Part shown: positions 1-8,143 of the stretch, in pieces | Numbering within the stretch: position 1 is the first letter of the stretch | Layout of the letters: each line of letters starts with the position of its first letter | DNA from: Rhodococcus opacus | GTDB taxonomy: Bacteria > Actinomycetota > Actinomycetes > Mycobacteriales > Mycobacteriaceae | Length of the DNA stretch: 64,000 bases | Direction of reading: 5' to 3' | Assembly: GCF_012396235.1 (NCBI RefSeq) | Contig: NZ_JAAXPA010000027.1 | Span: 46,757-110,756 of the forward strand | Notes under the pieces: model-generated | What the model was told of the DNA's origin: nothing | The model's input: the letters and a program-made list of their open reading frames with translations, nothing else | The model's database searches: none | Made by a program: the position numbers and the translations under genes

Positions 1-247
1 GTCGAAGGCGCTGCTGTCCCTGCACCGCAGCGTGTTCGATCTCGCGGCGCACGCCACGGAGATCACGCCGCACATCCGCCCGGGCGAGTGGACGCCGCAC
101 GTGACTCTCGCACGGCGACTGCCTGCCGATCAGATCGCAGAGGCCGCGCGGCTCCTCGACGGCGGCGACATCATCGGCCGGGCGTCGGTGGTGCGCCGGT
201 GGGACGGGGACGCCAAACGCGAGTGGGTCGTCACGGCACCACCATGA
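1..247 (+). CDS. 2'-5' RNA ligase-like protein, C-terminal part (5' end outside window)
   Basis: The reading frame is open from the first bases and stops at 247, giving about 81 C-terminal residues of a protein that starts outside the window. The peptide contains a WTPHVTLARR segment, which matches the second H-x-T/S motif of the 2H phosphoesterase superfamily (LigT, 2'-5' RNA ligase or cyclic phosphodiesterase). A short beta-strand-rich tail ending in WVVTAPP follows. The first catalytic H-x-T motif would lie upstream and cannot be checked. The stop codon touches the end of the convergent EamA gene. The substrate cannot be told from this fragment. Confidence 0.6.
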   Translation, partial: SKALLSLHRSVFDLAAHATEITPHIRPGEWTPHVTLARRLPADQIAEAARLLDGGDIIGRASVVRRWDGDAKREWVVTAPP

Positions 248-1153
248 TCACGGCGCGTCCGCGGCGACCGTCTCGGCTGCCGTGCGCGAAGACCGTTGGG
301 TGACGACGATTCCCGCGATCACCGCGAGTGCCCCGACGGGCTGGTTCCACGAGATGTGCTCGTCGAGTGCGACCGCACCGAGCACGACGCCGACCACCGG
401 TGTCAGGTAGGTGACGGTGGAGGCCGCGGTGGGCCCCCAGCCGCGCACCACGTTCGTGTTCCACACGAACGCCAGCCCGGTGCCGAACGCCCCGAGCCCG
501 ATCATCGACGCGACGATCGCGGGAGTCAGGTGCATCGGCGTGCTCGCGACCCATGGGGCGGCGAGGACCATGGCGGCTGCGGCGATCGACACCTGCATGA
601 ACGCGATGGTGGGCGTGCCGACGCCCCGCGGAAGGATGAACCGCCTCAGGTAGACCAGTGCCACGCCGTACGACGCGGTGGCGCCGAGGCACGCGAGCTG
701 GGCGGGGACACTGCCGATGATCCCCGCCTGCCACGGCGCCAGCACCACGACCACCCCCGTGAATCCGAGCAGGAGGCCGAACAGCTTTGCGTCCGTGAGC
801 TTCTCCCCAGGCAGGAATGCCAGGGCCACCGACATCGTCATGAGGGGCGTGGTCGCGTTGTAGATGCTGGCCAGGCCCGAACTGATGCTCTGCTCTGCCC
901 AGCTGAACAGCAACCACGGCACCACACACTGGGCGACCGCCAGGACCGACAGGTGCGCCCACGTCGCCGCTTCGCGCGGCAACCGTGTCCGGGTGAGTCC
1001 GAGGACGGCACCGAGGGTCACCGCCCCGAACACGAGTCGCCACAGCACGACCTGCGTGAAGGACAGGCCCTCGAGGCCGACCTTGATGAAGAGGAAACTC
1101 GCGCCCCAGGCGAGCGCCGCGCCCGCATACTGGACCGCCAGATTCCCTTTCAA
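248..1153 (-). CDS. EamA/DMT family transporter
   Basis: This 301-residue protein has about ten hydrophobic segments arranged as two EamA repeats, the layout of drug/metabolite transporter (RhaT/YdcZ-like) exporters. It begins with an AGAALAWGASFLFIKVGLE segment, which resembles the first EamA helix. The start is a TTG at 1153-1151 that overlaps the stop of the 38-residue gene upstream in a TTGA arrangement, so translation is probably coupled. The gene is transcribed away from a GlxA-type regulator at 1348 and is a likely target of it. The substrate is unknown; members of the family export amino acids, metabolites or drugs. The call as an inner-membrane transporter is firm, the substrate is not. 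Confidence 0.85.
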   Translation of the reverse strand: MKGNLAVQYAGAALAWGASFLFIKVGLEGLSFTQVVLWRLVFGAVTLGAVLGLTRTRLPREAATWAHLSVLAVAQCVVPWLLFSWAEQSISSGLASIYNATTPLMTMSVALAFLPGEKLTDAKLFGLLLGFTGVVVVLAPWQAGIIGSVPAQLACLGATASYGVALVYLRRFILPRGVGTPTIAFMQVSIAAAAMVLAAPWVASTPMHLTPAIVASMIGLGAFGTGLAFVWNTNVVRGWGPTAASTVTYLTPVVGVVLGAVALDEHISWNQPVGALAVIAGIVVTQRSSRTAAETVAADAP

Positions 1154-1266
1154 AACCGGAAGTCCCCGTGCTGGATGACTTCGTTGTGCGTGTCGGGCGT
1201 GCGGCCGGCGAGCGCCAGCGCGTCGAGCGCCAGGAACACGAGGAGTACCACGACCAGGATTGTCAT
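1150..1266 (-). CDS. 38-residue single-pass membrane peptide coupled to the EamA gene
   Basis: A 38-codon frame starts at ATG 1266 after a GAGG sequence about ten bases upstream and ends in a TGA that overlaps the TTG start of the EamA gene. The product begins MTILVVVLLVFLALDALALAG, a clear membrane helix, followed by a short polar tail with TPDTHNEV. Its first-gene position in the transcript, its ribosome site and its overlap support translation. I do not recognise a family. It could be a small partner of the transporter or a leader peptide that couples translation. Confidence 0.5.
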   Translation of the reverse strand: MTILVVVLLVFLALDALALAGRTPDTHNEVIQHGDFRF

Positions 1267-1301
1267 GTCTTCAGCCTCGTAGCATCGACCTCCGAGAAAA
1301 A

Positions 1302-1338
1302 GTGGCAGAAACGACATTGTTGACCGGATTTCTGCCAC
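1302..1338. promoter_or_regulatory. Perfect inverted repeat, probable operator of the GlxA-type regulator
   Basis: GTGGCAGAAA (1302-1311) and TTTCTGCCAC (1329-1338) form a perfect 10-bp inverted repeat with a 17-bp spacer. It lies between the divergent 38-residue/EamA unit and the regulator gene that starts at 1348. The right arm ends only ten bases before that GTG, so binding should affect regulator expression directly. Autoregulation and control of the exporter are inferences from position. Confidence 0.6.
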
Positions 1339-1347
1339 ACTGGGACG

Positions 1348-2346
1348 GTGCTGAAAAAAGTCGTCGTACCGCTCATGCCGCTCACCGAAGCGTTCGAGCT
1401 CGGTGTCGCCTGCGAGGTGTTCGGTTTCGACCGATCCGACGACGGACTCCCCACGTACGACTTCTCGCTCGTCGCCGGCTCACCGGAACCCATCCGCACC
1501 CGCTTCGGATACGGCATCGACGTCCCGTACGACCTCGACCGGCTCGACGACGCCGACCTCATCGTCGTTCCCGCGGGCGGAACCTACGCCGAGGCGGACG
1601 GCACCTTCGTCTGCGCGAAGGACCCCGACCCGTGCATGGACCCCCTCCTCGACAAACTGCGGGCCGCGGTGGACCGGGGCGCCAAGGTCGCCAGCCTCTG
1701 CAGCGGCGCCTTCGTGCTCGGCGCGGCCGGGCTGCTGGACGGACGCACCTGCACCACCCACTGGCGGCACGCCCAGCGGCTCGCCGACCTCCACCCGGCC
1801 GCCACGGTCGACCCGAACGTCCTGTACGTCGACGACGATCCCGTCCTGACCAGCGCGGGCACCGCCGCGGGCATCGACCTGTGCCTGCACATCGTGCGCA
1901 AGGAACAGGGCAGCCGGGTGGCCAACGGGATCGCGCGGCGCATGGTGGTCCCGCCGCACCGGGACGGCGGTCAGGCGCAGTACGTGGCGATGCCGCTGCC
2001 GTCGACGACGATCGACACCCTCGGGCCGTTGCTCGACTGGATGACCGAGCACCTCGCCCTCGACCTGTCGGTGACCGCGGTGGCGGCCAAGGCCAACATG
2101 TCTCCCCGCACGTTCGCGCGAAGGTTCCAGGCCGAGACCGGGACCACCCCGGCCCGCTGGCTCAGCGATCAGCGGGTGCTGGCCGCGCAGCATCTGTTGG
2201 AGAACTCGGATCTCTCGGTCGACGTGATCGCCGAACGGGTCGGTTTCGGCGGCGGAGCCGTCCTGCGGCAGCATTTCCTGCGGCTGCGCCACACCACCCC
2301 GCAGGCCTACCGCCGCACGTTCCGGGACACGGAGCGCACCGGCTGA
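1348..2346 (+). CDS. GlxA-type transcriptional regulator (DJ-1/PfpI domain plus AraC HTH)
   Basis: The protein has 332 residues. Residues 1 to about 185 form a class-I glutamine-amidotransferase-like DJ-1/PfpI fold, with the nucleophile-elbow motif ASLCSGAFVLG. The C-terminal third (about 225-325) is an AraC-type double helix-turn-helix, with the typical MSPRTFARRFQAETG and VIAERVGFGGGAVLRQHFLR elements. Proteins of this build act as DNA-binding activators or repressors, often of transport or amine metabolism genes. The start is GTG 1348. A perfect inverted repeat lies just upstream and the divergent EamA exporter unit is the obvious candidate target. No ligand can be named. Confidence 0.9.
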   Translation: MLKKVVVPLMPLTEAFELGVACEVFGFDRSDDGLPTYDFSLVAGSPEPIRTRFGYGIDVPYDLDRLDDADLIVVPAGGTYAEADGTFVCAKDPDPCMDPLLDKLRAAVDRGAKVASLCSGAFVLGAAGLLDGRTCTTHWRHAQRLADLHPAATVDPNVLYVDDDPVLTSAGTAAGIDLCLHIVRKEQGSRVANGIARRMVVPPHRDGGQAQYVAMPLPSTTIDTLGPLLDWMTEHLALDLSVTAVAAKANMSPRTFARRFQAETGTTPARWLSDQRVLAAQHLLENSDLSVDVIAERVGFGGGAVLRQHFLRLRHTTPQAYRRTFRDTERTG

Positions 2347-2419
2347 CGACGCCGCAGGGAAGAATCGACGGCGACGCGGCGTTGCACACGCAAAGCAGTC
2401 ACCGAAAGAAAGGACCCTC

Positions 2420-2788
2420 GTGGCCACCAAGACTCTGACTCAGCAGAACTTCGACGAGACCGTGACCGGCAACGATGTCGTTCTGGTCGACTTCTGGGCA
2501 TCGTGGTGCGGACCGTGCCGCTCCTTCGCCCCCACCTTCGAGGCCTCGTCGGAGCAGCACCCCGACGTCGTACACGCCAAGGTCGACACCGAAGCGGAAC
2601 AGGGCATCGCCGCCGCCGCGAACATCCGGTCGATCCCGACCATCATGGCGTTCCGTGAGGGTGTGCTGGTGTTCAGCCAGCCCGGCGCGCTGCCGCCCGC
2701 GGCGCTCGAGGATCTTCTCACGCAGGTCAAGGCCCTCGACATGGACGAGGTGCGCAAGCAGATCGCCGAGCAGGCGCCGGCCGAATAG
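2420..2788 (+). CDS. Thioredoxin
   Basis: This 122-residue protein has the thioredoxin fold, with the active site WASWCGPCRSF near residue 32 and the cis-proline loop in RSIPTIMAF. It should act as a cytoplasmic disulfide reductase. The GTG start at 2420 is preceded by a GAAAGGA ribosome site. It ends 19 bp from the convergent polA end. A roughly 15-residue C-terminal tail (MDEVRKQIAEQ onward) extends beyond the core fold, as in several actinobacterial thioredoxins. No thioredoxin reductase gene is nearby, so it is not the trxA-trxB pair; it may be a paralogue. Confidence 0.9.
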   Translation: MATKTLTQQNFDETVTGNDVVLVDFWASWCGPCRSFAPTFEASSEQHPDVVHAKVDTEAEQGIAAAANIRSIPTIMAFREGVLVFSQPGALPPAALEDLLTQVKALDMDEVRKQIAEQAPAE

Positions 2789-2807
2789 GGCGGAGGACCG
2801 CCGCCGC

Positions 2808-5552
2808 CTAGTGTGCGGCGGCGTCCCAACTGCGCCCGGTGCCGACGGACACGTCGAGCGGCACCGACAGCTCGATGGCCGAGGACATCTTGTCGCGGAC
2901 CAGCTGTTCGACCTGTTCCCGTTCCGAATCGACGACCTCGAGCACGAGTTCGTCGTGGACCTGCAGCAGCATCCGCGATTTCAGGCCCGCCTCGCGCAGT
3001 GAGCGCTGCACGTTGATCATCGCGACCTTGATGATGTCGGCGGCCGTGCCCTGGATGGGGGCGTTGAGCGCGGCGCGCTCGGCGACCTCCCGACGCTGGC
3101 GGTTGTCGCTGGTGAGGTCGGGCAGGTAGCGGCGACGCCCGTACAGCGTCGACGTGTAGCCGTCCTTGCGGGCCTGTTCCACGACCTCGTGCAGGTAGTC
3201 GCGCACCCCGCCGAACCGCGCGAAGTACGCCTCCATCTGCGATTTGGCCTCTTCGGTCGAGATCTTGAGCTGGGCGGCCAGACCGAACGCGCTCAGCCCG
3301 TACGCCAGCCCGTAGGACATCGCCTTCACACGGCGGCGCAGCTCCGGCGTGACCTCCTCGATCGGCACGCCGAACGCACGCGCGCCGACGAAGCTGTGCA
3401 GGTCTTCCCCGGTGTTGAACGCCTCGATCAGCCCCTCGTCACCGGACACGTGTGCCATGATCCGCATCTCGATCTGGCTGTAGTCGGCCGTGAGCAGCGA
3501 GTCGTAGCCCTCGCCGACGACGAAACCGTCCCTGATCTGCCGGCCGGCGTCGGTGCGCACCGGGATGTTCTGGAGGTTGGGCTCGGTCGACGACAGCCGG
3601 CCGGTGGCCGCGACGGTCTGGTTGAACGTCGTGTGGATGCGCCCGTCCTCGGCGACCGTCTTCAGCAGCCCGTCGACGGTCACCTTCAGCCGCGTCGCGT
3701 CGCGGTGCGCGAGCAGGTGCTCGAGGAACGGGTGCGACGTCTTCTCGAACAGGTTCTGCAACGCCTCGGCGTCCGTGGTGTATCCGGTCTTCGTCTTCTT
3801 CGTCTTGGGCATCTCCAGCTCGTCGAACAGCACGACCTGCAGCTGTTTGGGCGACCCGAGGTTGATCTGCTTGCCGATGACCCCGTAGGCCGCCTCCGCC
3901 GCCGCGGAGACCTCGGCCGCGAACCGGCTCTGCAGGTCGTGCAGGTGGTCACCGTCGACGGCGATGCCGGACGCCTCGATGACGGCCAGCACCTCCAGCA
4001 GCGGCAACTCCATCTCGGACAGCAGCGCCGTGGATTCGATGTTCGCGAGTTCGGTGTCGAGCGCGGCCGCGAGGTCGAGGACGGCGCGGGCGCTGAGAAT
4101 TTCGGTCTCGGCGGCTTCCGCGTCGACCTGGTCGGCGTCGTCGAGCAGCGACAGCTGCTCCTGGCCGGTCTCCTCCACCCGCAGCTCCCTGCGCAGGTAC
4201 CGCAGCGACAGGTCGTCGAGGTTGAACGTGCGCTGCCCGGGGCGCACCAGGTAGGCCGCCAGCGCGGTGTCGCTGGTGAGACCACCGAGCACCCAGCCGC
4301 GTCCGCGCAGGGCGTGCATCGCCCACTTGGCCTCGTGCAGGGCCTTCGGCTGATCCGCGTCCGCGAGCCAGGTGCCGAGCGCCTTCTCGTCCTCCGGGGT
4401 GGCGGACGCGGTGGCGATGTAGGCGCCCTCACCGTCTGCGGCGGCGATGGCGATCGCCGTCACGTCACCGCCGTACGGGGTGCGGGTGCCGACCACCGAC
4501 ACGCCGGATCGCTCGCCCGTCGACGCGTGCGCCGACAACCAGTCCGCGACGGCCCCGGGATCGAGCGCGCTCCCGCGCACCTCGAAACCCTCCTCGGCCT
4601 CCGCTTCGACCGGCGCCAACGTGGCGAACAGCCGGTCGCGCAGCACCTTGAACTCGAGGTCGTCGAACAGCGCGTGAATCTTCTCCCGATCCCACTGCGC
4701 GAGCATCAGCTGGTCCGGGGTGTACGGCAGCGGGACGTCGCGCACCATCTCGGTGAGTTCCCGGTTGAGCAGGACGTTCGGCAGGTTCTCCCGCAGCGCG
4801 TCACCCACCTTGCCGCGGACCTTGTCGACGTTGTCGACCAGGCCGACGAGATCGCCGTACTCCTTGATCCACCTGGTGGCGGTCTTCTCCCCCACACCCG
4901 GGATGCCCGGCAGGTTGTCGCTCGGGTCGCCGCGCAGTGCCGCGAAGTCGGGGTACTGCGCAGGTGTGAGCCCGTACTTCTCCTCGACGGCCGCGGGCGT
5001 GAACCGGGTGAGGTCCGAGACGCCCTTCTTCGGGTACAGCACCGTCACCCCGTCGGTGACCAGCTGGAGCGAGTCCCGGTCGCCGGTCACCACGAGGACG
5101 CGGTACCCGAGCGCCTCGGCCTGGGTGGTGAGCGTGGCGATGATGTCGTCGGCCTCGAAGCCTGCCTCGGCCATCACCGGGATGCCGAGAGCCCCGAGGA
5201 CGTCCTTGGTGATCTCGACCTGCCCCTTGAACTCGTCCGGAGCCGTGCTGCGATTCGCCTTGTACTCGGGGAACTTCTCCGCCCGGAACGTCTGCCTGGA
5301 CACGTCGAACGCCGCCGCCACGTGGCTCGGCTGTTCGTCGCGCAGCAGGTTGATCAACATCGATGTGAACCCGTAGACGGCGTTGGTGACCTGACCGCTG
5401 TGCGTCTTGAAGTTCTCGGCGGGCAGGGCGTAGAACGCACGGAAGGCCAGGGAGTGGCCGTCGAGCAGCATCAGTGTGGGGCGATCGTCGGACGACGCGG
5501 CTGCGCCGGACGCGGGGGACGTGGTGGACCGGGGGGTGGTTGCAGGGCTCAC
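2808..5552 (-). CDS. polA: DNA polymerase I
   Basis: The chosen start, GTG 5552, gives 914 residues, close to the mycobacterial length. An open frame continues far upstream, but similarity begins near this GTG. Residues about 25-310 are the 5'-3' exonuclease, with LMLLDGHS and VTGDRDSLQL. The middle domain lacks the acidic residues of a working 3'-5' exonuclease. The polymerase part has motif A (DYSQIEMRI), motif B (RRVKAMSYGLAYG) and motif C (VHDELVLEV). Motif B has Tyr where the E. coli enzyme has Phe762. The protein fills gaps in repair and replaces RNA primers. It is transcribed away from the Liv operon. Confidence 0.97.
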   Translation of the reverse strand: MSPATTPRSTTSPASGAAASSDDRPTLMLLDGHSLAFRAFYALPAENFKTHSGQVTNAVYGFTSMLINLLRDEQPSHVAAAFDVSRQTFRAEKFPEYKANRSTAPDEFKGQVEITKDVLGALGIPVMAEAGFEADDIIATLTTQAEALGYRVLVVTGDRDSLQLVTDGVTVLYPKKGVSDLTRFTPAAVEEKYGLTPAQYPDFAALRGDPSDNLPGIPGVGEKTATRWIKEYGDLVGLVDNVDKVRGKVGDALRENLPNVLLNRELTEMVRDVPLPYTPDQLMLAQWDREKIHALFDDLEFKVLRDRLFATLAPVEAEAEEGFEVRGSALDPGAVADWLSAHASTGERSGVSVVGTRTPYGGDVTAIAIAAADGEGAYIATASATPEDEKALGTWLADADQPKALHEAKWAMHALRGRGWVLGGLTSDTALAAYLVRPGQRTFNLDDLSLRYLRRELRVEETGQEQLSLLDDADQVDAEAAETEILSARAVLDLAAALDTELANIESTALLSEMELPLLEVLAVIEASGIAVDGDHLHDLQSRFAAEVSAAAEAAYGVIGKQINLGSPKQLQVVLFDELEMPKTKKTKTGYTTDAEALQNLFEKTSHPFLEHLLAHRDATRLKVTVDGLLKTVAEDGRIHTTFNQTVAATGRLSSTEPNLQNIPVRTDAGRQIRDGFVVGEGYDSLLTADYSQIEMRIMAHVSGDEGLIEAFNTGEDLHSFVGARAFGVPIEEVTPELRRRVKAMSYGLAYGLSAFGLAAQLKISTEEAKSQMEAYFARFGGVRDYLHEVVEQARKDGYTSTLYGRRRYLPDLTSDNRQRREVAERAALNAPIQGTAADIIKVAMINVQRSLREAGLKSRMLLQVHDELVLEVVDSEREQVEQLVRDKMSSAIELSVPLDVSVGTGRSWDAAAH

Positions 5553-5745
5553 GGTTGCCCAGTCTAGGGAGCCGATCCGACACCGATCAGCCGGATGGTT
5601 CGATACCCAACCGAAACGTGCCGGAAATCCGAGAACCCCATTTCGCGCGACCGGAGCCGTTAGAGTCCGGAAATTGCGGCACGGGCGGTAGTCGAGTCCG
5701 TCGCAGCACGTTCCTGACCGATCTACACGTCCCCGGAGGACCTGC
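5553..5745. other. Divergent intergenic region between polA and the Liv operon
   Basis: This 193-bp stretch must hold the polA promoter (minus strand) and the Liv operon promoter (plus strand). I could not assign clear -35/-10 elements. The only definite signal is a GGAGGA ribosome site at 5735-5740, five bases before the GTG of the livH-like gene. Confidence 0.4.
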
Positions 5746-7149
5746 GTGGCCCCAACCGTGAGGAAGCGACTCCCAGCAGTGAGGACGCGACCGAAATCCG
5801 CGAGGAAACGCACGAGGCGAGGGTCGGTCACCCGGCAGCTCGGCCGTGCGTTCGTCCTCGTCCTGCTCGGCCTCGTCGCGGCGATCGCATTCGGCGGTCC
5901 CGCGGCGGCGCAGGAACCTACCCCACCGCCCCCACCGCCCGCGACGAGCGGGCAACCGGCGCCCCCGGAGAACGCGGTGCGGGTCAGCGGCAATCTGAAC
6001 AACGCGGGCGAACGGCTCGCGGACGTCGAGGTGCGCGCTCTCGATTCGTCGGGCAACGAGGTGGCGAAGGCGACGTCGGAGTCGAACGGCCGCTGGGAAC
6101 TCCAGGTCGCGCCCGGCACGTACACGTTCGAGATCGTGGCGGACTCGCTTCCCGACGACGTCAGCGTGCAGGCCACGGTGCAGCGGGAGGTGGTGGCCGG
6201 TCGCACCAACACGGTGATCTTCTCGTTCGGCGAGGCCCGCACCGGTTCCGCGGTCCCGTTCTACGAGAAGCTGATTCGCCAGACCATCGACGGGCTCCGG
6301 TTCGGTCTCGTGATCGCCATCGCCGGTGTCGGGCTGAGCCTGATCTACGGCACCACCGGCCTGACGAACTTCGCGCACGGCGAACTCGTCACCCTCGGTG
6401 CGGTCGCGGCGTGGGTGATCAACGTGACGTTCGGTGTGCAGCTGATCCCGGCCACGATCCTCGCGGTCTTCGTGGGAATCCTGATCGGACTGCTGAACAA
6501 TGCCGGGATCTGGAAACCGCTGCGACGACGCAAGACCGGCCTGATAGCGCAGCTGGTGGTGTCGATCGGACTCGCGATTTCCCTGCGCTACCTGATCCTG
6601 ATCTTCTTCTCCGATCGCGCGGAGCCGTTCGTCGACTACCAGGCACAGGTGGAGAGGCACTGGGGTCCGATCGCGATCACCGACGCCAACCTCGTGAGCA
6701 TCGGCATCAGTCTCGTCGTTCTCGTCGGAGTGGCCCTGCTGCTGCAGAAGACGCGCATCGGCAAGGCCATGCGCGCCGTGTCCGACAACCGTGACCTGGC
6801 CGCGTCGTCCGGCATCGACGTCGAACGGGTGATCCGCTTCGTGTGGGGTCTCGGCGGCGGTCTCGCCGCGCTCGGCGGCGTCCTGTTCGGCATCTCCGAA
6901 CTCGGCGGCCGCGTGCAGTGGGAGATGGGCTTCAAGCTCCTGCTGCTGATGTTCGCCGGTATCACGCTCGGCGGACTCGGCACCGCCTACGGCGCGCTGC
7001 TCGGCTGTGTGATCGTCGGTCTGCTCGTTCAGCTGTCGACGCTGGTGATCAACCCCGACCTCAAGTACATCGGAGGACTGCTCATCTTGATCGTCATCCT
7101 GGTCGTCCGGCCCCAGGGCATTCTCGGCAGCCGGCAAAGGATCGGGTGA
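5746..7149 (+). CDS. livH: LivH-type ABC permease with N-terminal secreted carboxypeptidase-regulatory-like domain
   Basis: The protein has 467 residues, against about 290-300 for a usual LivH. Residues 1-55 are a long arginine-rich start, a hydrophobic helix and an AAA-Q-type cleavage site. A proline-rich linker (about 58-73) follows. Residues about 77-162 look like a carboxypeptidase-regulatory/Ig-like beta-sandwich, with VSGNLNNAGERLADVEVRAL and PGTYTFEIVAD. From about 176 the sequence is a normal LivH permease, including NFAHGELVTLGA. The GTG start has a strong GGAGGA site. It is the first gene of livH-M-G-F. The extra domain should face outside the membrane. Confidence 0.9.
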   Translation: MAPTVRKRLPAVRTRPKSARKRTRRGSVTRQLGRAFVLVLLGLVAAIAFGGPAAAQEPTPPPPPPATSGQPAPPENAVRVSGNLNNAGERLADVEVRALDSSGNEVAKATSESNGRWELQVAPGTYTFEIVADSLPDDVSVQATVQREVVAGRTNTVIFSFGEARTGSAVPFYEKLIRQTIDGLRFGLVIAIAGVGLSLIYGTTGLTNFAHGELVTLGAVAAWVINVTFGVQLIPATILAVFVGILIGLLNNAGIWKPLRRRKTGLIAQLVVSIGLAISLRYLILIFFSDRAEPFVDYQAQVERHWGPIAITDANLVSIGISLVVLVGVALLLQKTRIGKAMRAVSDNRDLAASSGIDVERVIRFVWGLGGGLAALGGVLFGISELGGRVQWEMGFKLLLLMFAGITLGGLGTAYGALLGCVIVGLLVQLSTLVINPDLKYIGGLLILIVILVVRPQGILGSRQRIG

Positions 7150-7153
7150 GGGC

Positions 7154-8143
7154 ATGGACATCGCAGGAGCACTCCAGGTCTCGCTCGCCCAGCTGATCGG
7201 CCCGTCGGCGATCTTCTACGCGCTGCTGGCGATCGGCCTCAACCTGCACTTCGGCTACGCCGGACTGCTGAACTTCGGTCAGATCGGGTTCGCCCTCCTC
7301 GGCGGCTACGGCGTCGGGATCATGACCGTCACCTACCAGCAGCCGCTGTGGGTCGGCATCCTCGTCGGTCTCGCCGCGGCCGGGTTGCTGGCCGTCGTCC
7401 TCGGTATCCCGACGCTGCGGTTGCGGGCCGACTACCTCGCCATCGTCACGATCGCCGCGTCCGAGATCCTGCGGCTGATCTTCCGGTCCACCGCTTCGGA
7501 TTCGATCACCGGATCCACCAACGGCCTGTTCGGTTTCGCCGACCCGTTCACCACGCTCAGCCCGTTCGACTCGGGTAAGCAGTACAACTTCCTCGGCGTG
7601 AAGTTCTACGGCGACGACCTCTGGTCGATGGTCGTCGGATGGACTCTCGTCCTGGTGCTGTGCGGGTTCGTGTTCCTCCTGACGCACAGTCCGTGGGGCC
7701 GTGTCCTCAAGGCCGTCCGCGAGGACGAGGACGCCGCTCGCGCACTCGGCAAGAACGTCTTCGTCTACAAGATGCAGGCGCTGGTCCTCGGCGGCATGAT
7801 CGGCGGGCTCGGCGGCGTGTTCAACGCGCTGCAGACCAAGTCGATCAACCCCGACTTCTACTCCACCGCGCAGACGTTCTTCGCGTTCGGCGCCCTCATC
7901 CTCGGTGGCGCGGCGACGGTCTTCGGACCGGTGGTCGGCGCGATGCTGTTCTGGTTCCTGCTGGCCATCCCGGACGCCCTGTTGCGGCAGGCCATCTCCG
8001 GGCCGGATCCGCTGCTGCCGCTGACGGAACAGCAGGTCGGGGCCATGCGGTTCGTCCTGCTCGGCATCATGATCGCGGTGCTGATGGTCTTCCGGCCGCA
8101 GGGCATACTGGGCAACAAGCGGGAGGTGCAGCTCAATGCCTGA
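7154..8143 (+). CDS. livM: Branched-chain amino acid-type ABC permease LivM
   Basis: This 329-residue integral membrane protein has the LivM/BPD_transp_2 pattern, with GLNLHFGYAGLLNFGQIGFALLG near the N-terminus and the cytoplasmic coupling segment KAVREDEDAARALGKN. It ends in a motif shared with LivH here (MVFRPQGILG). It starts 4 bp after livH and its stop overlaps the livG start by 8 bases, so the genes form one transcript. It pairs with LivH as the second half of the permease heterodimer. Confidence 0.92.
   Translation: MDIAGALQVSLAQLIGPSAIFYALLAIGLNLHFGYAGLLNFGQIGFALLGGYGVGIMTVTYQQPLWVGILVGLAAAGLLAVVLGIPTLRLRADYLAIVTIAASEILRLIFRSTASDSITGSTNGLFGFADPFTTLSPFDSGKQYNFLGVKFYGDDLWSMVVGWTLVLVLCGFVFLLTHSPWGRVLKAVREDEDAARALGKNVFVYKMQALVLGGMIGGLGGVFNALQTKSINPDFYSTAQTFFAFGALILGGAATVFGPVVGAMLFWFLLAIPDALLRQAISGPDPLLPLTEQQVGAMRFVLLGIMIAVLMVFRPQGILGNKREVQLNA

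Noticed and set aside
5553..6242. Upstream extension of polA beyond GTG 5552
   Set aside because: The extended frame lies opposite the livH signal and Ig-like domain, and similarity to Pol I begins near residue 25 after GTG 5552.
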